Assembly (NCBI GenBank): GCA_903884235.1
Contig: CAISEB010000046.1
Span: forward strand, 43,282 to 107,281
Reading direction: 5' to 3'
Origin: an uncultured Pseudomonadota bacterium
Lineage (GTDB): Bacteria; Pseudomonadota; Gammaproteobacteria; Steroidobacterales; Steroidobacteraceae
DNA length: 64,000 nt
Below are positions 1-8,954 of the stretch, piece by piece. The position numbers and the translations under genes are program-made. The notes under the pieces were generated by a model. That model did no database searches. It was not told the DNA's origin and was given only the letters and a program-made list of their open reading frames with translations. Numbering within the stretch: position 1 is the first letter of the stretch; each line of letters starts with the position of its first letter.

Positions 1-3000
1 CGGACGTCAGGCCGGTGGCTCCGGTGATCGACGTCGCCGTCGCCGTGAAGGCCAGCGCGACCGGGCCGACGGTCGTACCGTTGACGGCGCCGACCTCGTA
101 CCGGTAGACCGCGTTCGCACCGATGCTCGTGTCGACGTAGGTCGCGAGGTTCGCGGCGAGCACCGAGGTGGCCTTCGGCAGGCGCACGGCCGGCGCATAG
201 GTCACGGCGCCGGTCGAGGCGTTGATGCCCGCCGTCGCACGCAGCACGGCGTAGCCGGTCTCGCCAACGGACTGGTCGGTCCAGCTGAGCGTCACCGACT
301 TGGCGCCGGCAGCGAGCGTCGTGGCGAAGGCCGTCGGCTGGGCGATCAGCACGCCCGGCGTGACGACGAGCGAGGCGCTCGGCGCCGTGCCCACGGCATT
401 GACCGCGCTGACGATGTAGGTGTGCGCCGTGTTGGCGGCTGCCGTCGTCATGCACGCGATCGAGTCGGTGTAGCCGGTCGAGTTGGCCGGCAGCGTCGCG
501 ATGACGACACCGTCACGCTTGACCGTGTAGCTGGTCTCGTTGGTCGCGACATCCGTCCAGAAAAGCGCGATCGAGACCGAGTTGGTGGCCGCGACCGGCA
601 CCTTGGTCGCGGCAAGCCCGGTCGGCGCCGCGGGCGCATGCGCGAGCGTCGCCGCCGCGGACACCGCGCTCCCCGCCTCGTTCACCGAGACGACGCGGTA
701 CTGGTAGTCGGTCGTCGCCGCCGGGGCGTCCTGGAAGGACGTCGCGTTGGCGAGCGTGTTGACGCGCGCATCGCCGATGCCCGGCGCGGCGGCCAGCGCG
801 ACGAACGCACCCGGCACGCCACTCGAGAGCGCGGCGCGCTCGACGCGGAAGCCGAATTCGTTCCGCGGATTGCCCTTGGCGGTCGCCGCCGGCGTCGGAT
901 CGGTCCAGCTCACCTTGCCGGCGGCGCTGACGGCGACACCACTCGGGGCCGCGGGAGCGGCGATGTTCGGGTGGAATACCATCGGCCGCATCAGATCGTT
1001 CTCCTCGTGGCCGAGGATGTGGCAGTGCCACACGTACTCCCAGTCGTAGTCCTGCTGGACGTTCGCGACCGGAGCCGCGACGCCGGTGTTGACGTCGAAC
1101 TGCGAGAAGGCGAACTGCGTGTCGACGCCGGGACGCGGGGAGACCGCGGTCGTCGCATTCGCAGGCAGCGTCGGGTCGAGCAGGCGCACGCTCTTCGGCA
1201 GTCCGAACGGAAGCTGCGGGGTCTTCGCCTTGAGGGCGACGATGACGTCCTCCTGGGGCCAGTTCTTGACGGTCTCCTTCCAGCCCTGCTCGTCCGCCTG
1301 CGGCGGCACGAAGGCCTGGGTCACCGTGTCGAAGCGCCCGAGCACCTGCACGTTGAACAGGTGGAAGTGCATCGGGTGGTTGTCCATGTCGTTGTTCTTG
1401 ATCACCCAGTAAGTGACCTGGTCGGCATTGACAATGTCGGTCGGCTTGTCGACGTAGGCGAGCGGCGTCGCGACGAGCGTGCCAGTCGCATCCGGCAGTT
1501 CCTCGCCGAGCTGCGCGATCAGGCGGCCGAAGTTCGGATCCGTGAAGCCCTGGATCGTCTTGACCTCCGGCTTGACGGTGCTGCCGTCGGCGAGCGAGAC
1601 GAGGCCGGTCGCCGGATCGTAGTCGGTCGCGACGGGCGACACGTGGACGTCGGTCGAGACGGCGTAGGCCTTCGGCAGCTCGGTCGCGAGCGGCCCACCC
1701 GTGCCGTTCGGGTCATAGGCCGGCGCCGCGGCGCTCGCCGCCACGCGGATCTGCATGACCGTGCGCGTGTTCGGACCGAAGCCCGGGAGGGTCGTGGGCG
1801 CGCCACCGTACGGCGTCCAGTCTGGATCGCCGGTGTAGTAGTCGTAGCGCGGATCGCCACCCGGCACCGGCGCGGACGAATCGTTGTACATGATCAGCGT
1901 CTTGCCCGCGTACTGCGAGAAGTCGATGACCGTGTCGGCGCGCTCGGCGCCACCGAAGTAGAAGTCGCCGGGACCGCGGGCAAGCGTGAAGGCGCCGGTC
2001 ACCGGATCGACGGTGCCGGTCATCGGCTTCGGCGTGTACACGACCGGGGTCGGCAGCAGGCCGCCCTCGTTCGCGAACTGGATGATGTTCGGGCCCTTGG
2101 CGGCCGGATCCGGGATGCCACCGGGGCGGCCGTCTGCCGCGACGACCATCGGCACCTCGGTCAGGTTGCGGCCATCCGCGGTCGGGGCGTTCGGGTCGGC
2201 GACCCACAGCGACAGGTTCCAGTAGCGATCGTTGGCGCCGTTCAGGAAGCGGACGCGATAGGCCTTCGGCTGCACGTTCAGCACCGGATACGCGACGCCG
2301 TTGACGAGCGGCGTATCCATGTACGACTCGGGCGTCGCCGACGGACCACCGAAGTAGGTGCCGTCCGGGAACGCGACCTGGCCGTAGTCGGCATCGGTGC
2401 GCATCGGCGCGTTCGGCGGCAGGTAGCCACCGAAGTCGTCGACCGCGTAGTCCCAGCGACCGGCGGGATTCGCCGTCGCCAGCGCCGCGTCGGTGCCCTT
2501 GGGCGTGTTCGGCGCCCAGATCTGGTTCGGCTCGTAGACGTGCGGGTACCACAGGTCGCCGGGCTTGCCCCAGGCATTCGTGTCCCACTTCGCGTCCTGC
2601 GTCGCGATGTCGCTCGGCACGAACGTCTTGTCCTGGATCACGAGGACGAGCTGCTCGAGCAGCGCGCCCGGCAGCGCCTTGGCGATCTGCTGGCCGCCCA
2701 CCGTACCGCCGTTCTGCAGCGCGAGCTCGGCCGCATCGATGATCACGTAGCCCGCCGCCGCGCCCGAATAGGCGTTCTGGCGCGTGAGGCCGAACGTATG
2801 GTCGTGGTACCACATCAGGCGCGAGCTCTGGTCGTTCGGCCAGAACGTCATTTCCGCGCCGTCACCCGGGTCGGTCGCGTCCGGCGCGCTCATCACCGTC
2901 TTGCCCTTCTTGAAGGGCGTCGGGTCGCCGACCGCGGCGATCCACTGGTGCGGCGTGCCGTCGCTGATCCACGGGCTGTCGCCGCCGTGCAGGTGGAAGC

Positions 3001-3985
3001 CGACGCGGTTCTGCGAGTACTTCGGCGTCGCCGTGCCGGTGCCGGAGCCGGCACCGGTCGCGGTGAACGTCGTGCCCGACAGGTTGCTGAGCGCACCGAT
3101 CGCGGTGAAGTTGGTCGTGCCGACGGTGCCGATCGTGTACGTGCCACCGACCGCGAAGGCGCCGGCCGTGACCGTGCCCGGGCTCTCGCCCGCGCCCGGC
3201 AGCGACTCGTCGACCGGCATGAACATGTCGCCGTTGCGGGCGGTCACGGTCTTGGTGCCATTGACGACGGTCACGGTCGCGCCACCGGTCGGCAGGAAGT
3301 TCACGAACTTCGTGCGCACCGCGGTGCCGGACGTCGTGATGATGATCGGGCCGAGGTAGTGCGGCTTGTCATAGGCGTACACCTGCTCGGTCGTGCCGGG
3401 CCAGTACAGCGGCGTGCCGTCGTTCCTCGTCAGCGCGACCGGCGCGCCGATCGCGGGCGCGCCGAGCGCCGCGTAGGCCGACGCCGGCGGCGTCGGCGGA
3501 TTGGCTGTGCCGAGCGCGGCGGGACGCTCGCTGAGCTTCGGGTAGAGCTGCACGTAGCTGCGCTGCAGCGTCGCCTTCGGCAGGTCGCTGTGCATCCACT
3601 GCGCGTGCTCGATCACGCCGATGACGTAGTAGTTGTTGCCCGGGAAGGACACGGTGTCGGGCTCGGCGACGGTGATGTACTCACCCGCGAGTCCGCCGTT
3701 CGCGAAGGTGTTCTTGCCAGCGGACGTGAGGCCGGGCAGCGTATCGACGAACTTGCGGATGCCACCGGACACGGCGCCGGTGGCCGCATCGACCTTGGGC
3801 AGCTCGCTATTCGCGTAGTAGGTGCCGACGGTGCCGGCCGTGCAGGCCGCGAGCGTCTGCGTGGGATCGAGGCAGACGCGCCCCGGGGCCGCCACCGCGG
3901 TCTGGAACGCCGCCGGCAGCAGCATCGCGGCCCCGGAGGCCGCCAGTACCGTACGGACGATTCGACGAAGGAAAAGGTGAGACAT
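1..3985 (-). CDS. Large multicopper oxidase with fibronectin-III-like tail, C-terminus cut by window edge
   Basis: Exported copper oxidase that would pass electrons from a phenolic, metal or pigment substrate to O2; the substrate cannot be read from sequence. The frame is open from ATG 3985 to the window edge (at least 1,328 residues). Residues 1-33 look like an export signal (Arg7-Arg8, hydrophobic core, Ala-rich end). All four copper-ligand blocks are present: HLHG at 331-334, WYHDH at 392-396, HPMHFH at 870-875 and HCHILGHEENDLM at 987-999, so the T1 and T2/T3 sites look intact. From about residue 1015 there are at least three fibronectin-III-like repeats, with cores such as LFWTDVATNETSYTV and LSWTDQSVGETGYAV. 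Residues 277-319 are an insertion unlike multicopper oxidases. GAGGA lies 8 nt before the ATG. The gene diverges from cstA. The family call is secure; the tail length is unknown. Confidence 0.93.
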   Translation of the reverse strand, partial: MSHLFLRRIVRTVLAASGAAMLLPAAFQTAVAAPGRVCLDPTQTLAACTAGTVGTYYANSELPKVDAATGAVSGGIRKFVDTLPGLTSAGKNTFANGGLAGEYITVAEPDTVSFPGNNYYVIGVIEHAQWMHSDLPKATLQRSYVQLYPKLSERPAALGTANPPTPPASAYAALGAPAIGAPVALTRNDGTPLYWPGTTEQVYAYDKPHYLGPIIITTSGTAVRTKFVNFLPTGGATVTVVNGTKTVTARNGDMFMPVDESLPGAGESPGTVTAGAFAVGGTYTIGTVGTTNFTAIGALSNLSGTTFTATGAGSGTGTATPKYSQNRVGFHLHGGDSPWISDGTPHQWIAAVGDPTPFKKGKTVMSAPDATDPGDGAEMTFWPNDQSSRLMWYHDHTFGLTRQNAYSGAAAGYVIIDAAELALQNGGTVGGQQIAKALPGALLEQLVLVIQDKTFVPSDIATQDAKWDTNAWGKPGDLWYPHVYEPNQIWAPNTPKGTDAALATANPAGRWDYAVDDFGGYLPPNAPMRTDADYGQVAFPDGTYFGGPSATPESYMDTPLVNGVAYPVLNVQPKAYRVRFLNGANDRYWNLSLWVADPNAPTADGRNLTEVPMVVAADGRPGGIPDPAAKGPNIIQFANEGGLLPTPVVYTPKPMTGTVDPVTGAFTLARGPGDFYFGGAERADTVIDFSQYAGKTLIMYNDSSAPVPGGDPRYDYYTGDPDWTPYGGAPTTLPGFGPNTRTVMQIRVAASAAAPAYDPNGTGGPLATELPKAYAVSTDVHVSPVATDYDPATGLVSLADGSTVKPEVKTIQGFTDPNFGRLIAQLGEELPDATGTLVATPLAYVDKPTDIVNADQVTYWVIKNNDMDNHPMHFHLFNVQVLGRFDTVTQAFVPPQADEQGWKETVKNWPQEDVIVALKAKTPQLPFGLPKSVRLLDPTLPANATTAVSPRPGVDTQFAFSQFDVNTGVAAPVANVQQDYDWEYVWHCHILGHEENDLMRPMVFHPNIAAPAAPSGVAVSAAGKVSWTDPTPAATAKGNPRNEFGFRVERAALSSGVPGAFVALAAAPGIGDARVNTLANATSFQDAPAATTDYQYRVVSVNEAGSAVSAAATLAHAPAAPTGLAATKVPVAATNSVSIALFWTDVATNETSYTVKRDGVVIATLPANSTGYTDSIACMTTAAANTAHTYIVSAVNAVGTAPSASLVVTPGVLIAQPTAFATTLAAGAKSVTLSWTDQSVGETGYAVLRATAGINASTGAVTYAPAVRLPKATSVLAANLATYVDTSIGANAVYRYEVGAVNGTTVGPVALAFTATATSITGATGLTS

Positions 3986-4269
3986 GGCCGCGTCCTCGAG
4001 GGATGTTTTGTAGGAGCTCGCGCTTTCGATTCCGGAGATCGCTGGACGCGCAAAATCGGTAAGTATGATCGATATCGCAGATGTTACCGGCCCTTATCTT
4101 GATAGCCAACTACCGAAAAACCCTACTTTTTCGCGTTATGTAAAGCCCTAAGCATTCAACCCCACGCGCTTCGCGCAGATTTGTTCAGGTTTTCGCCTAA
4201 CCGACCTGCGGTGGTCGCCGACGCCCGCTCCCCCGTGCCATAGTTCGCGCCGATCTCCCGGGGGGCGGC

Positions 4270-6327
4270 ATGCTGAAGAAAGTCACTGGATTCGCGCTGG
4301 CGGCGGGCGCCGCGTTCGCGCTCGGCGGGATCGCCCTCAACCGCGGCGAACCGGTCAATACGCTGTGGATCCTCGCCGCCGGTGGCTGCATCTACACGCT
4401 GGGGTACCGCTTCTACGCCGCATGGATCGCGGCGAGCGTGCTGGCCTGCGATGCCAGCCGCGCCACCCCCGCCGAGCGGCTCGACAACGGCAGGGACTTC
4501 GTGCCGACGCCCAAGTGGGTCGTCTTCGGGCACCACTTCGCCGCGATCGCCGGACCCGGCCCGCTGATCGGGCCGACGCTCGCGGCCCAGTTCGGCTACC
4601 TGCCCGGGACGCTGTGGATCCTGATCGGATCGGTGCTCGGCGGCTGCGTGCAGGACATGGTCGTGCTGTTCGCCTCGACCCGCCGCGATGGCCGCACGCT
4701 CGGGCAGATGGCGCGCGATGAACTCGGCCCGGTCGGTGGCGTCGCGGCGCTCATCGGCACGCTCGCGATCATGATCATCCTGATCGCCGTGCTCTCGCTG
4801 GTCGTCGTCAACGCGATGAAGCACAGCGCCTGGGCGACCTCGACGGTGTTCGCGACGATCCCGATCGCGATGGTCGTCGGCCTGTACATGCGCCTCGTCC
4901 GGCCCGGGCGCGTGGCCGAGGGCTCGGTGATCGGCGTCGTGCTGCTGCTCGCGGCCGTGGCCGGCGGCGGCTGGATCGACCAGCAGCCAGCGCTGCACGC
5001 GCTGTTCGACCACGACGGCACGACGCTCGCCTGGTTCGTGATGGGATACGGCTTCCTCGCCGCGATCATGCCGGTCTGGCTGCTGCTGGCCCCGCGCGAC
5101 TACCTGTCCACGTTCCTCAAGCTCGGCACCGTCGCGCTGCTCGCGGTCGCGATCCTCGTCATGCATCCGGACCTCAGGATGCCGGCCCTGACGCGCTTCG
5201 CCGACGGCACGGGCCCCGTGTTCGCCGGCAAGCTATTCCCGTTCGTGTTCATCACGATCGCCTGTGGCGCGATCTCGGGCTTCCACGCGCTGATCTCGAG
5301 CGGGACGACGCCGAAGCTGCTGCGCAACGAGCGTGACATCCGCCTGGTCGGCTACGGCTCGATGCTGCTCGAATCGCTGGTCGCGGTGATGGCGATGATC
5401 GCGGCGACCCTGCTCGATCCGGGCGTCTACTTCGCCATCAACAGCCCGCTGGCCGCGCTCGGTGGCTCGCCGGATGCGGCGGTGGCGACGCTGACGGGCT
5501 GGGGCTTCCCGGTGACGCTCGAGCAGATGCAGGCCCTCGCCCACGAGGTCGGCGAGGCCACGCTCTTCGCCCGGACCGGCGGCGCACCGTCGCTCGCGGT
5601 CGGCATGGCGAGCATCCTCTCGGGCGTGTTCGGCGCGGGCCTGCTCGCGATCTGGTACCACTTCGCGATCATGTTCGAGGCCGTGTTCATCCTCACCACG
5701 CTCGATGCGGGCACGCGGGTGGGCCGCTTCATGCTGCAGGACACGCTGGGCCACGTCTGGGCGCCGCTCGGCCGCACCTCGTGGTACCCGTCGGTCGTGT
5801 TCTCGAGCGCGCTCGTCGTCGCCGCCTGGGGGTACTTCCTCTACGTCGGCGTGATCGACCCGAACGGCGGCATCAACATCCTGTGGCCGCTGTTCGGGAT
5901 CTCGAACCAGATGCTCGCGGCGATCGCGCTGTCGGTGATGACCGCGATCCTCGTCAAGGGACCACGGCCGCGGCACGCCTGGATCACGGGCGCGCCGCTC
6001 GCCTGGCTCGCGGTGGTGACGACCTCGGCCGCGTTCGCGAAGCTGCTCAGTCCCAACCCGAAGATCGGCTTCCTCGCTGGCGCCCAGGACCTCGCGGCAA
6101 AGCTCGCCGCCGGCACGTTGCCGCCCGAGAAGGCCGCCGTCGCGGGGCGCCTGATCCTGAACCAGCGCATCGACGCCGCGCTCGCGGCGTTCTTCCTGTT
6201 CGTGCTGTGGGCCGTGATCATCGACATGCTGCGCATCGTGCTGCGCCGGCGCAGCGGGGCACCGCTCGCCGAATCCGCCGAGGCACCCTACCAGCGCTCG
6301 CGACTGCCGGAGGCGGCCGGTGCCTGA
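4270..6327 (+). CDS. cstA: CstA-family carbon starvation / pyruvate-peptide transporter
   Basis: Inner-membrane permease of 685 aa, the usual CstA length, with many hydrophobic segments. The N-terminal third has the CstA signatures FGHHFAAIAGPGPLIGPTLA and GCVQDMVVLFASTRRDG; the C-terminal part has GGINILWPLFGISNQMLAA. In known members (E. coli CstA and BtsT) the family imports pyruvate or peptides when carbon is scarce. It overlaps a YbdD-type gene by 8 nt, the standard partner. The ATG at 4270 follows a G-rich stretch (GGGGGGCGG) that may act as ribosome binding site. The substrate here (pyruvate or peptides) is inference. Confidence 0.93.
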   Translation: MLKKVTGFALAAGAAFALGGIALNRGEPVNTLWILAAGGCIYTLGYRFYAAWIAASVLACDASRATPAERLDNGRDFVPTPKWVVFGHHFAAIAGPGPLIGPTLAAQFGYLPGTLWILIGSVLGGCVQDMVVLFASTRRDGRTLGQMARDELGPVGGVAALIGTLAIMIILIAVLSLVVVNAMKHSAWATSTVFATIPIAMVVGLYMRLVRPGRVAEGSVIGVVLLLAAVAGGGWIDQQPALHALFDHDGTTLAWFVMGYGFLAAIMPVWLLLAPRDYLSTFLKLGTVALLAVAILVMHPDLRMPALTRFADGTGPVFAGKLFPFVFITIACGAISGFHALISSGTTPKLLRNERDIRLVGYGSMLLESLVAVMAMIAATLLDPGVYFAINSPLAALGGSPDAAVATLTGWGFPVTLEQMQALAHEVGEATLFARTGGAPSLAVGMASILSGVFGAGLLAIWYHFAIMFEAVFILTTLDAGTRVGRFMLQDTLGHVWAPLGRTSWYPSVVFSSALVVAAWGYFLYVGVIDPNGGINILWPLFGISNQMLAAIALSVMTAILVKGPRPRHAWITGAPLAWLAVVTTSAAFAKLLSPNPKIGFLAGAQDLAAKLAAGTLPPEKAAVAGRLILNQRIDAALAAFFLFVLWAVIIDMLRIVLRRRSGAPLAESAEAPYQRSRLPEAAGA

Positions 6328-6520
6328 GTTCACCCGAGCGCTCATCCGTGTTCGCGACGCCCTCGCCGACCTGCTGCGCGGCGCCTTCGGTGCCGGCGGC
6401 TACGAGCGCTACCGGGCCCATCATGCCGCGCATCATGGCGACACGCCGCCGCTCGACCGGGCGGCGTGGTTCCGCCGCCGGGAGGCCGAGCGCTGGACCG
6501 GCGTGAACCGGTGCTGCTGA
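6320..6520 (+). CDS. YbdD/YjiX-family small CstA partner protein
   Basis: A 66-residue basic protein containing the family pattern GGYERYRAHH and a C-terminal GVNRCC. YbdD/YjiX proteins sit directly after cstA/btsT and are thought to assist the transporter. The start is a GTG at 6320 inside the cstA stop region, preceded by GGAGG, so translation is probably coupled to cstA through the 8-nt overlap. The two terminal cysteines are notable in such a short protein. Its biochemical role is not known from sequence. Confidence 0.88.
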   Translation: MPEFTRALIRVRDALADLLRGAFGAGGYERYRAHHAAHHGDTPPLDRAAWFRRREAERWTGVNRCC

Positions 6521-6530
6521 GCCACCCTCG

Positions 6531-7865
6531 ATGAGCGCCGCGGCGACCCAGCGGCTGGGCGCGCTCGAATGGCGCGCGCTCGCGGCGGTCTGGCTCGGCT
6601 TCGGGTTCGACATCTTCGACGCGCTGCTGATCAACTTCGTCGCGCCGCACGCGATCCCGACCCTGCTCGGCCTGCCGCTCGGCTCCGCGGCCGCAAAGGC
6701 GGCGACCGCGCAGTGGATCGGCATCCTGACGGCCCTGCTGCTGGTCGGCTGGGCGATCGGTGGCATCGTCTTCGGCCACCTCGCAGACCGGATCGGCCGA
6801 CGCCGCGCACTGATGCTGACCATCGCCGTCTATGCGATCGGCACCGGCGCCTCGGCGTTTGCGCCGTCGCTCGCGGTGCTGGTGGGCTGCCGGCTGTTCG
6901 CGAGCCTCGGCATCGGCGGCGAATTCGCGACCGGCGCGACGCTGATCGCAGAAACCGTGCCCGAGCGCCACCGGATGATCGCCGGCGCGTTCCTGCAGAC
7001 CGCCTCGCCGCTCGGTCTCGTGCTCGCGACCCTCGTGAACTACGTGGTCGCGGGCCTGTGGATGCCGGAGGATCCTGGCACTTCGTGGCGCTGGGTCCTC
7101 GCCACCGGCCTCGCGCCGATCCTGCTGGTGATGCTGCTGCGCTCGGGCCACGGCGTGGACGACGTGCCGCGCGCCGCGGCCGGTCCCCGTCGCGGGCTCG
7201 TCGGCTCGCTGGCGCTCCTGTTCGGACCCGACCTGCGCGCGGCGACGCTGTCGGCCGTCGGCATGTCGGTGCTGGGGCTGTTCGCGTGGTGGAGCTGCAA
7301 TGCGTTCCTGCCGACGATCGGCTACGGCCTCGGCATGCACCTCGCGGAACAGCAGGGCCTGAACGGTGGCGCGGCGATCGCGCTGGCCGAGTCCTGGAAG
7401 TCGACGGCCGCGAACTGGTTCAACGCCGGCGGCGTGATCGGCGCGCTGCTGACGGTGCCGGTCGCGCGTCGGCTGGGCCGGCGCGGCATGTTCGCGCTGT
7501 ACTACTCGGTCGGTGCGGGCGCCCTGCTGCTCGCCTTCGGACCCGCATGGCCGCCGATCGTCGCGATGCGCCTGACGTTCCTGATCGGGCTCGCGATCTA
7601 CGGGCTGTTCGGCGCGTTCGCGTTCTACCTGCCGGAGCTCTATCCGCCCGCCGTGCGCGGCCTCGGCGCCGGCTTCTCGTTCAACATCGGCCGGATGGGC
7701 GCGGCGCTCGGCCCGTTCATCGTGGGCGCCTACTCCGCACGGCAGCTCGACCCCACGGCCGGCGCCATCACGGCGCTCACCTGGATCGCGCTGCTACCGG
7801 CGACCGCGGCGCTGCTGACGCCCTTCATCGTCGAGACCCGCGGCCGGGTGCCGGCGCGCGATTGA
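6531..7865 (+). CDS. MFS transporter
   Basis: Major facilitator superfamily permease of 444 aa with about twelve hydrophobic segments. The diagnostic MFS motif between segments 2 and 3 reads GHLADRIGRRRALM, and ASLGIGGEFATGATLIAE resembles the region between segments 4 and 5 of sugar/aromatic-acid type carriers. It begins 10 nt after the YbdD-type gene, so it probably belongs to the same transcript as cstA. No strong Shine-Dalgarno is visible before ATG 6531, suggesting translation coupled to the preceding gene. The substrate is unknown; an organic acid is plausible from its neighbours but this is inference. Confidence 0.88.
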   Translation: MSAAATQRLGALEWRALAAVWLGFGFDIFDALLINFVAPHAIPTLLGLPLGSAAAKAATAQWIGILTALLLVGWAIGGIVFGHLADRIGRRRALMLTIAVYAIGTGASAFAPSLAVLVGCRLFASLGIGGEFATGATLIAETVPERHRMIAGAFLQTASPLGLVLATLVNYVVAGLWMPEDPGTSWRWVLATGLAPILLVMLLRSGHGVDDVPRAAAGPRRGLVGSLALLFGPDLRAATLSAVGMSVLGLFAWWSCNAFLPTIGYGLGMHLAEQQGLNGGAAIALAESWKSTAANWFNAGGVIGALLTVPVARRLGRRGMFALYYSVGAGALLLAFGPAWPPIVAMRLTFLIGLAIYGLFGAFAFYLPELYPPAVRGLGAGFSFNIGRMGAALGPFIVGAYSARQLDPTAGAITALTWIALLPATAALLTPFIVETRGRVPARD

Positions 7866-7929
7866 AGCGACGGCGTCCGACCCGTACGATGCCTCGTCCG
7901 TCCACAGCCGCACCGTCACGGGACCGATC

Positions 7930-8736
7930 ATGAGTGATTCGCCACTGACCGCCCTGATCCTCGGCCTCGTCGAGGGCATCACGGAGTTCCTGCCCGTCTC
8001 CTCGACCGGCCACCTGATCGTGATCGGCGACCTGCTCGGCTTCGACGACAACCTCGCCAAGCTCTTCGAGGTCGTGATCCAGCTCGGCGCGATCCTCGCG
8101 GTCTGCTGGATGTACCGCGCCAAGCTCTGGCACACGCTGCTCACTCTGGGCGGCGAGCGCGGTTCGCAGCGCTTCGCGCTGAACGTGCTGCTCGCGTTCC
8201 TGCCCGCCGTCGCGATCGGCCTGTTCGCGCACGACTTCATCAAGCGCGTGCTGTTCTCGCCGACGGTCGTCGCCTGGGCCTTCATCGTCGGCGGCATCGC
8301 GATCCTGCTGGTGGAGCGCTATCGCCCCACGGCCCGCATCGACAGCACCGAGTCGATGCCGGCGATGACCGCGCTCAAGATCGGCTTCTTCCAGTGCCTC
8401 GCGATGATTCCCGGCACCTCGCGCTCCGGCGCCACGATCGTCGGCGCGCTGCTGATGGGCGTGACCCGCGAGGCCGCGACGGAGTTCTCGTTCTTCCTGG
8501 CGATCCCGACGATGGCCGGCGCGACCGTGCTCGATGTCTGGAAGGCCCGCCATGACGTCGTCACCGGCGGCTGGCTGCTGATCCTGATCGGGTTCGTGGT
8601 CGCCTTCGTATCGGCGCTCGTCGTCGTGCGCGGGCTGGTGGGCTTCGTCAGTCGCCACGGCTTCGCGCCGTTCGCCTGGTACCGCATCGCCGCCGGCGTC
8701 GGCATCCTCGCGTTGCTGGCGCTGCACGCGCCCTGA
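7930..8736 (+). CDS. uppP: Undecaprenyl-diphosphatase UppP (BacA)
   Basis: Integral membrane phosphatase that recycles undecaprenyl diphosphate to the monophosphate carrier used for peptidoglycan and other envelope glycans; excess gives bacitracin resistance. The 268 aa match the usual length. Both catalytic signatures are present: EGITEFLPVSSTGH (Glu15, Glu19, SSTGH) near the N-terminus and PGTSRSGATI in the middle. It starts 64 nt after the MFS gene and ends 8 nt from the convergent small gene at 8745, leaving no room for a separate terminator. Confidence 0.95.
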   Translation: MSDSPLTALILGLVEGITEFLPVSSTGHLIVIGDLLGFDDNLAKLFEVVIQLGAILAVCWMYRAKLWHTLLTLGGERGSQRFALNVLLAFLPAVAIGLFAHDFIKRVLFSPTVVAWAFIVGGIAILLVERYRPTARIDSTESMPAMTALKIGFFQCLAMIPGTSRSGATIVGALLMGVTREAATEFSFFLAIPTMAGATVLDVWKARHDVVTGGWLLILIGFVVAFVSALVVVRGLVGFVSRHGFAPFAWYRIAAGVGILALLALHAP

Positions 8737-8744
8737 GGCTCGCC

Positions 8745-8954
8745 TCAGCGGCGCGAAAGCGGCGGCGAACGCCCGCCGCAGGCGTCGCAGCCCTGCTGGC
8801 CCGCGACCCAGACGATTGCCCGATCCGGCACCCGTCCCTGCAGTTGCCGCGCGATCCAGACCCGCGCCGCGAACGGCATCAGTGCCCTGAGCGCGACCAG
8901 CGTGCAGGCCGCGACGATCAACCCCACCAGGCCGGTTTCGAGGATGGAGTTCAT
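8745..8954 (-). CDS. Small FeoB-linked membrane protein with C-terminal CxxC
   Basis: A 69-residue protein with one hydrophobic segment (residues 8-30), a basic stretch, and a Cys-Gly-rich end (GCDACGG). The ATG at 8954 overlaps the feoB stop as ATGA, so translation is coupled to feoB. An upstream start giving 116 aa would read through feoB sequence and is less likely. Position and architecture resemble FeoB-associated Cys-rich membrane proteins, or the small DUF6587-type proteins found in high-GC proteobacteria, but I cannot assign it firmly. A role assisting FeoB, perhaps binding iron through the CxxC, is inference. Confidence 0.7.
   Translation of the reverse strand: MNSILETGLVGLIVAACTLVALRALMPFAARVWIARQLQGRVPDRAIVWVAGQQGCDACGGRSPPLSRR

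Noticed and set aside
422..4102. 1,226-aa plus-strand open frame
   Set aside because: Extreme Arg/Val/Asp/Gly bias with no domains; it is the antisense shadow of the multicopper oxidase, which has intact copper motifs on the minus strand.
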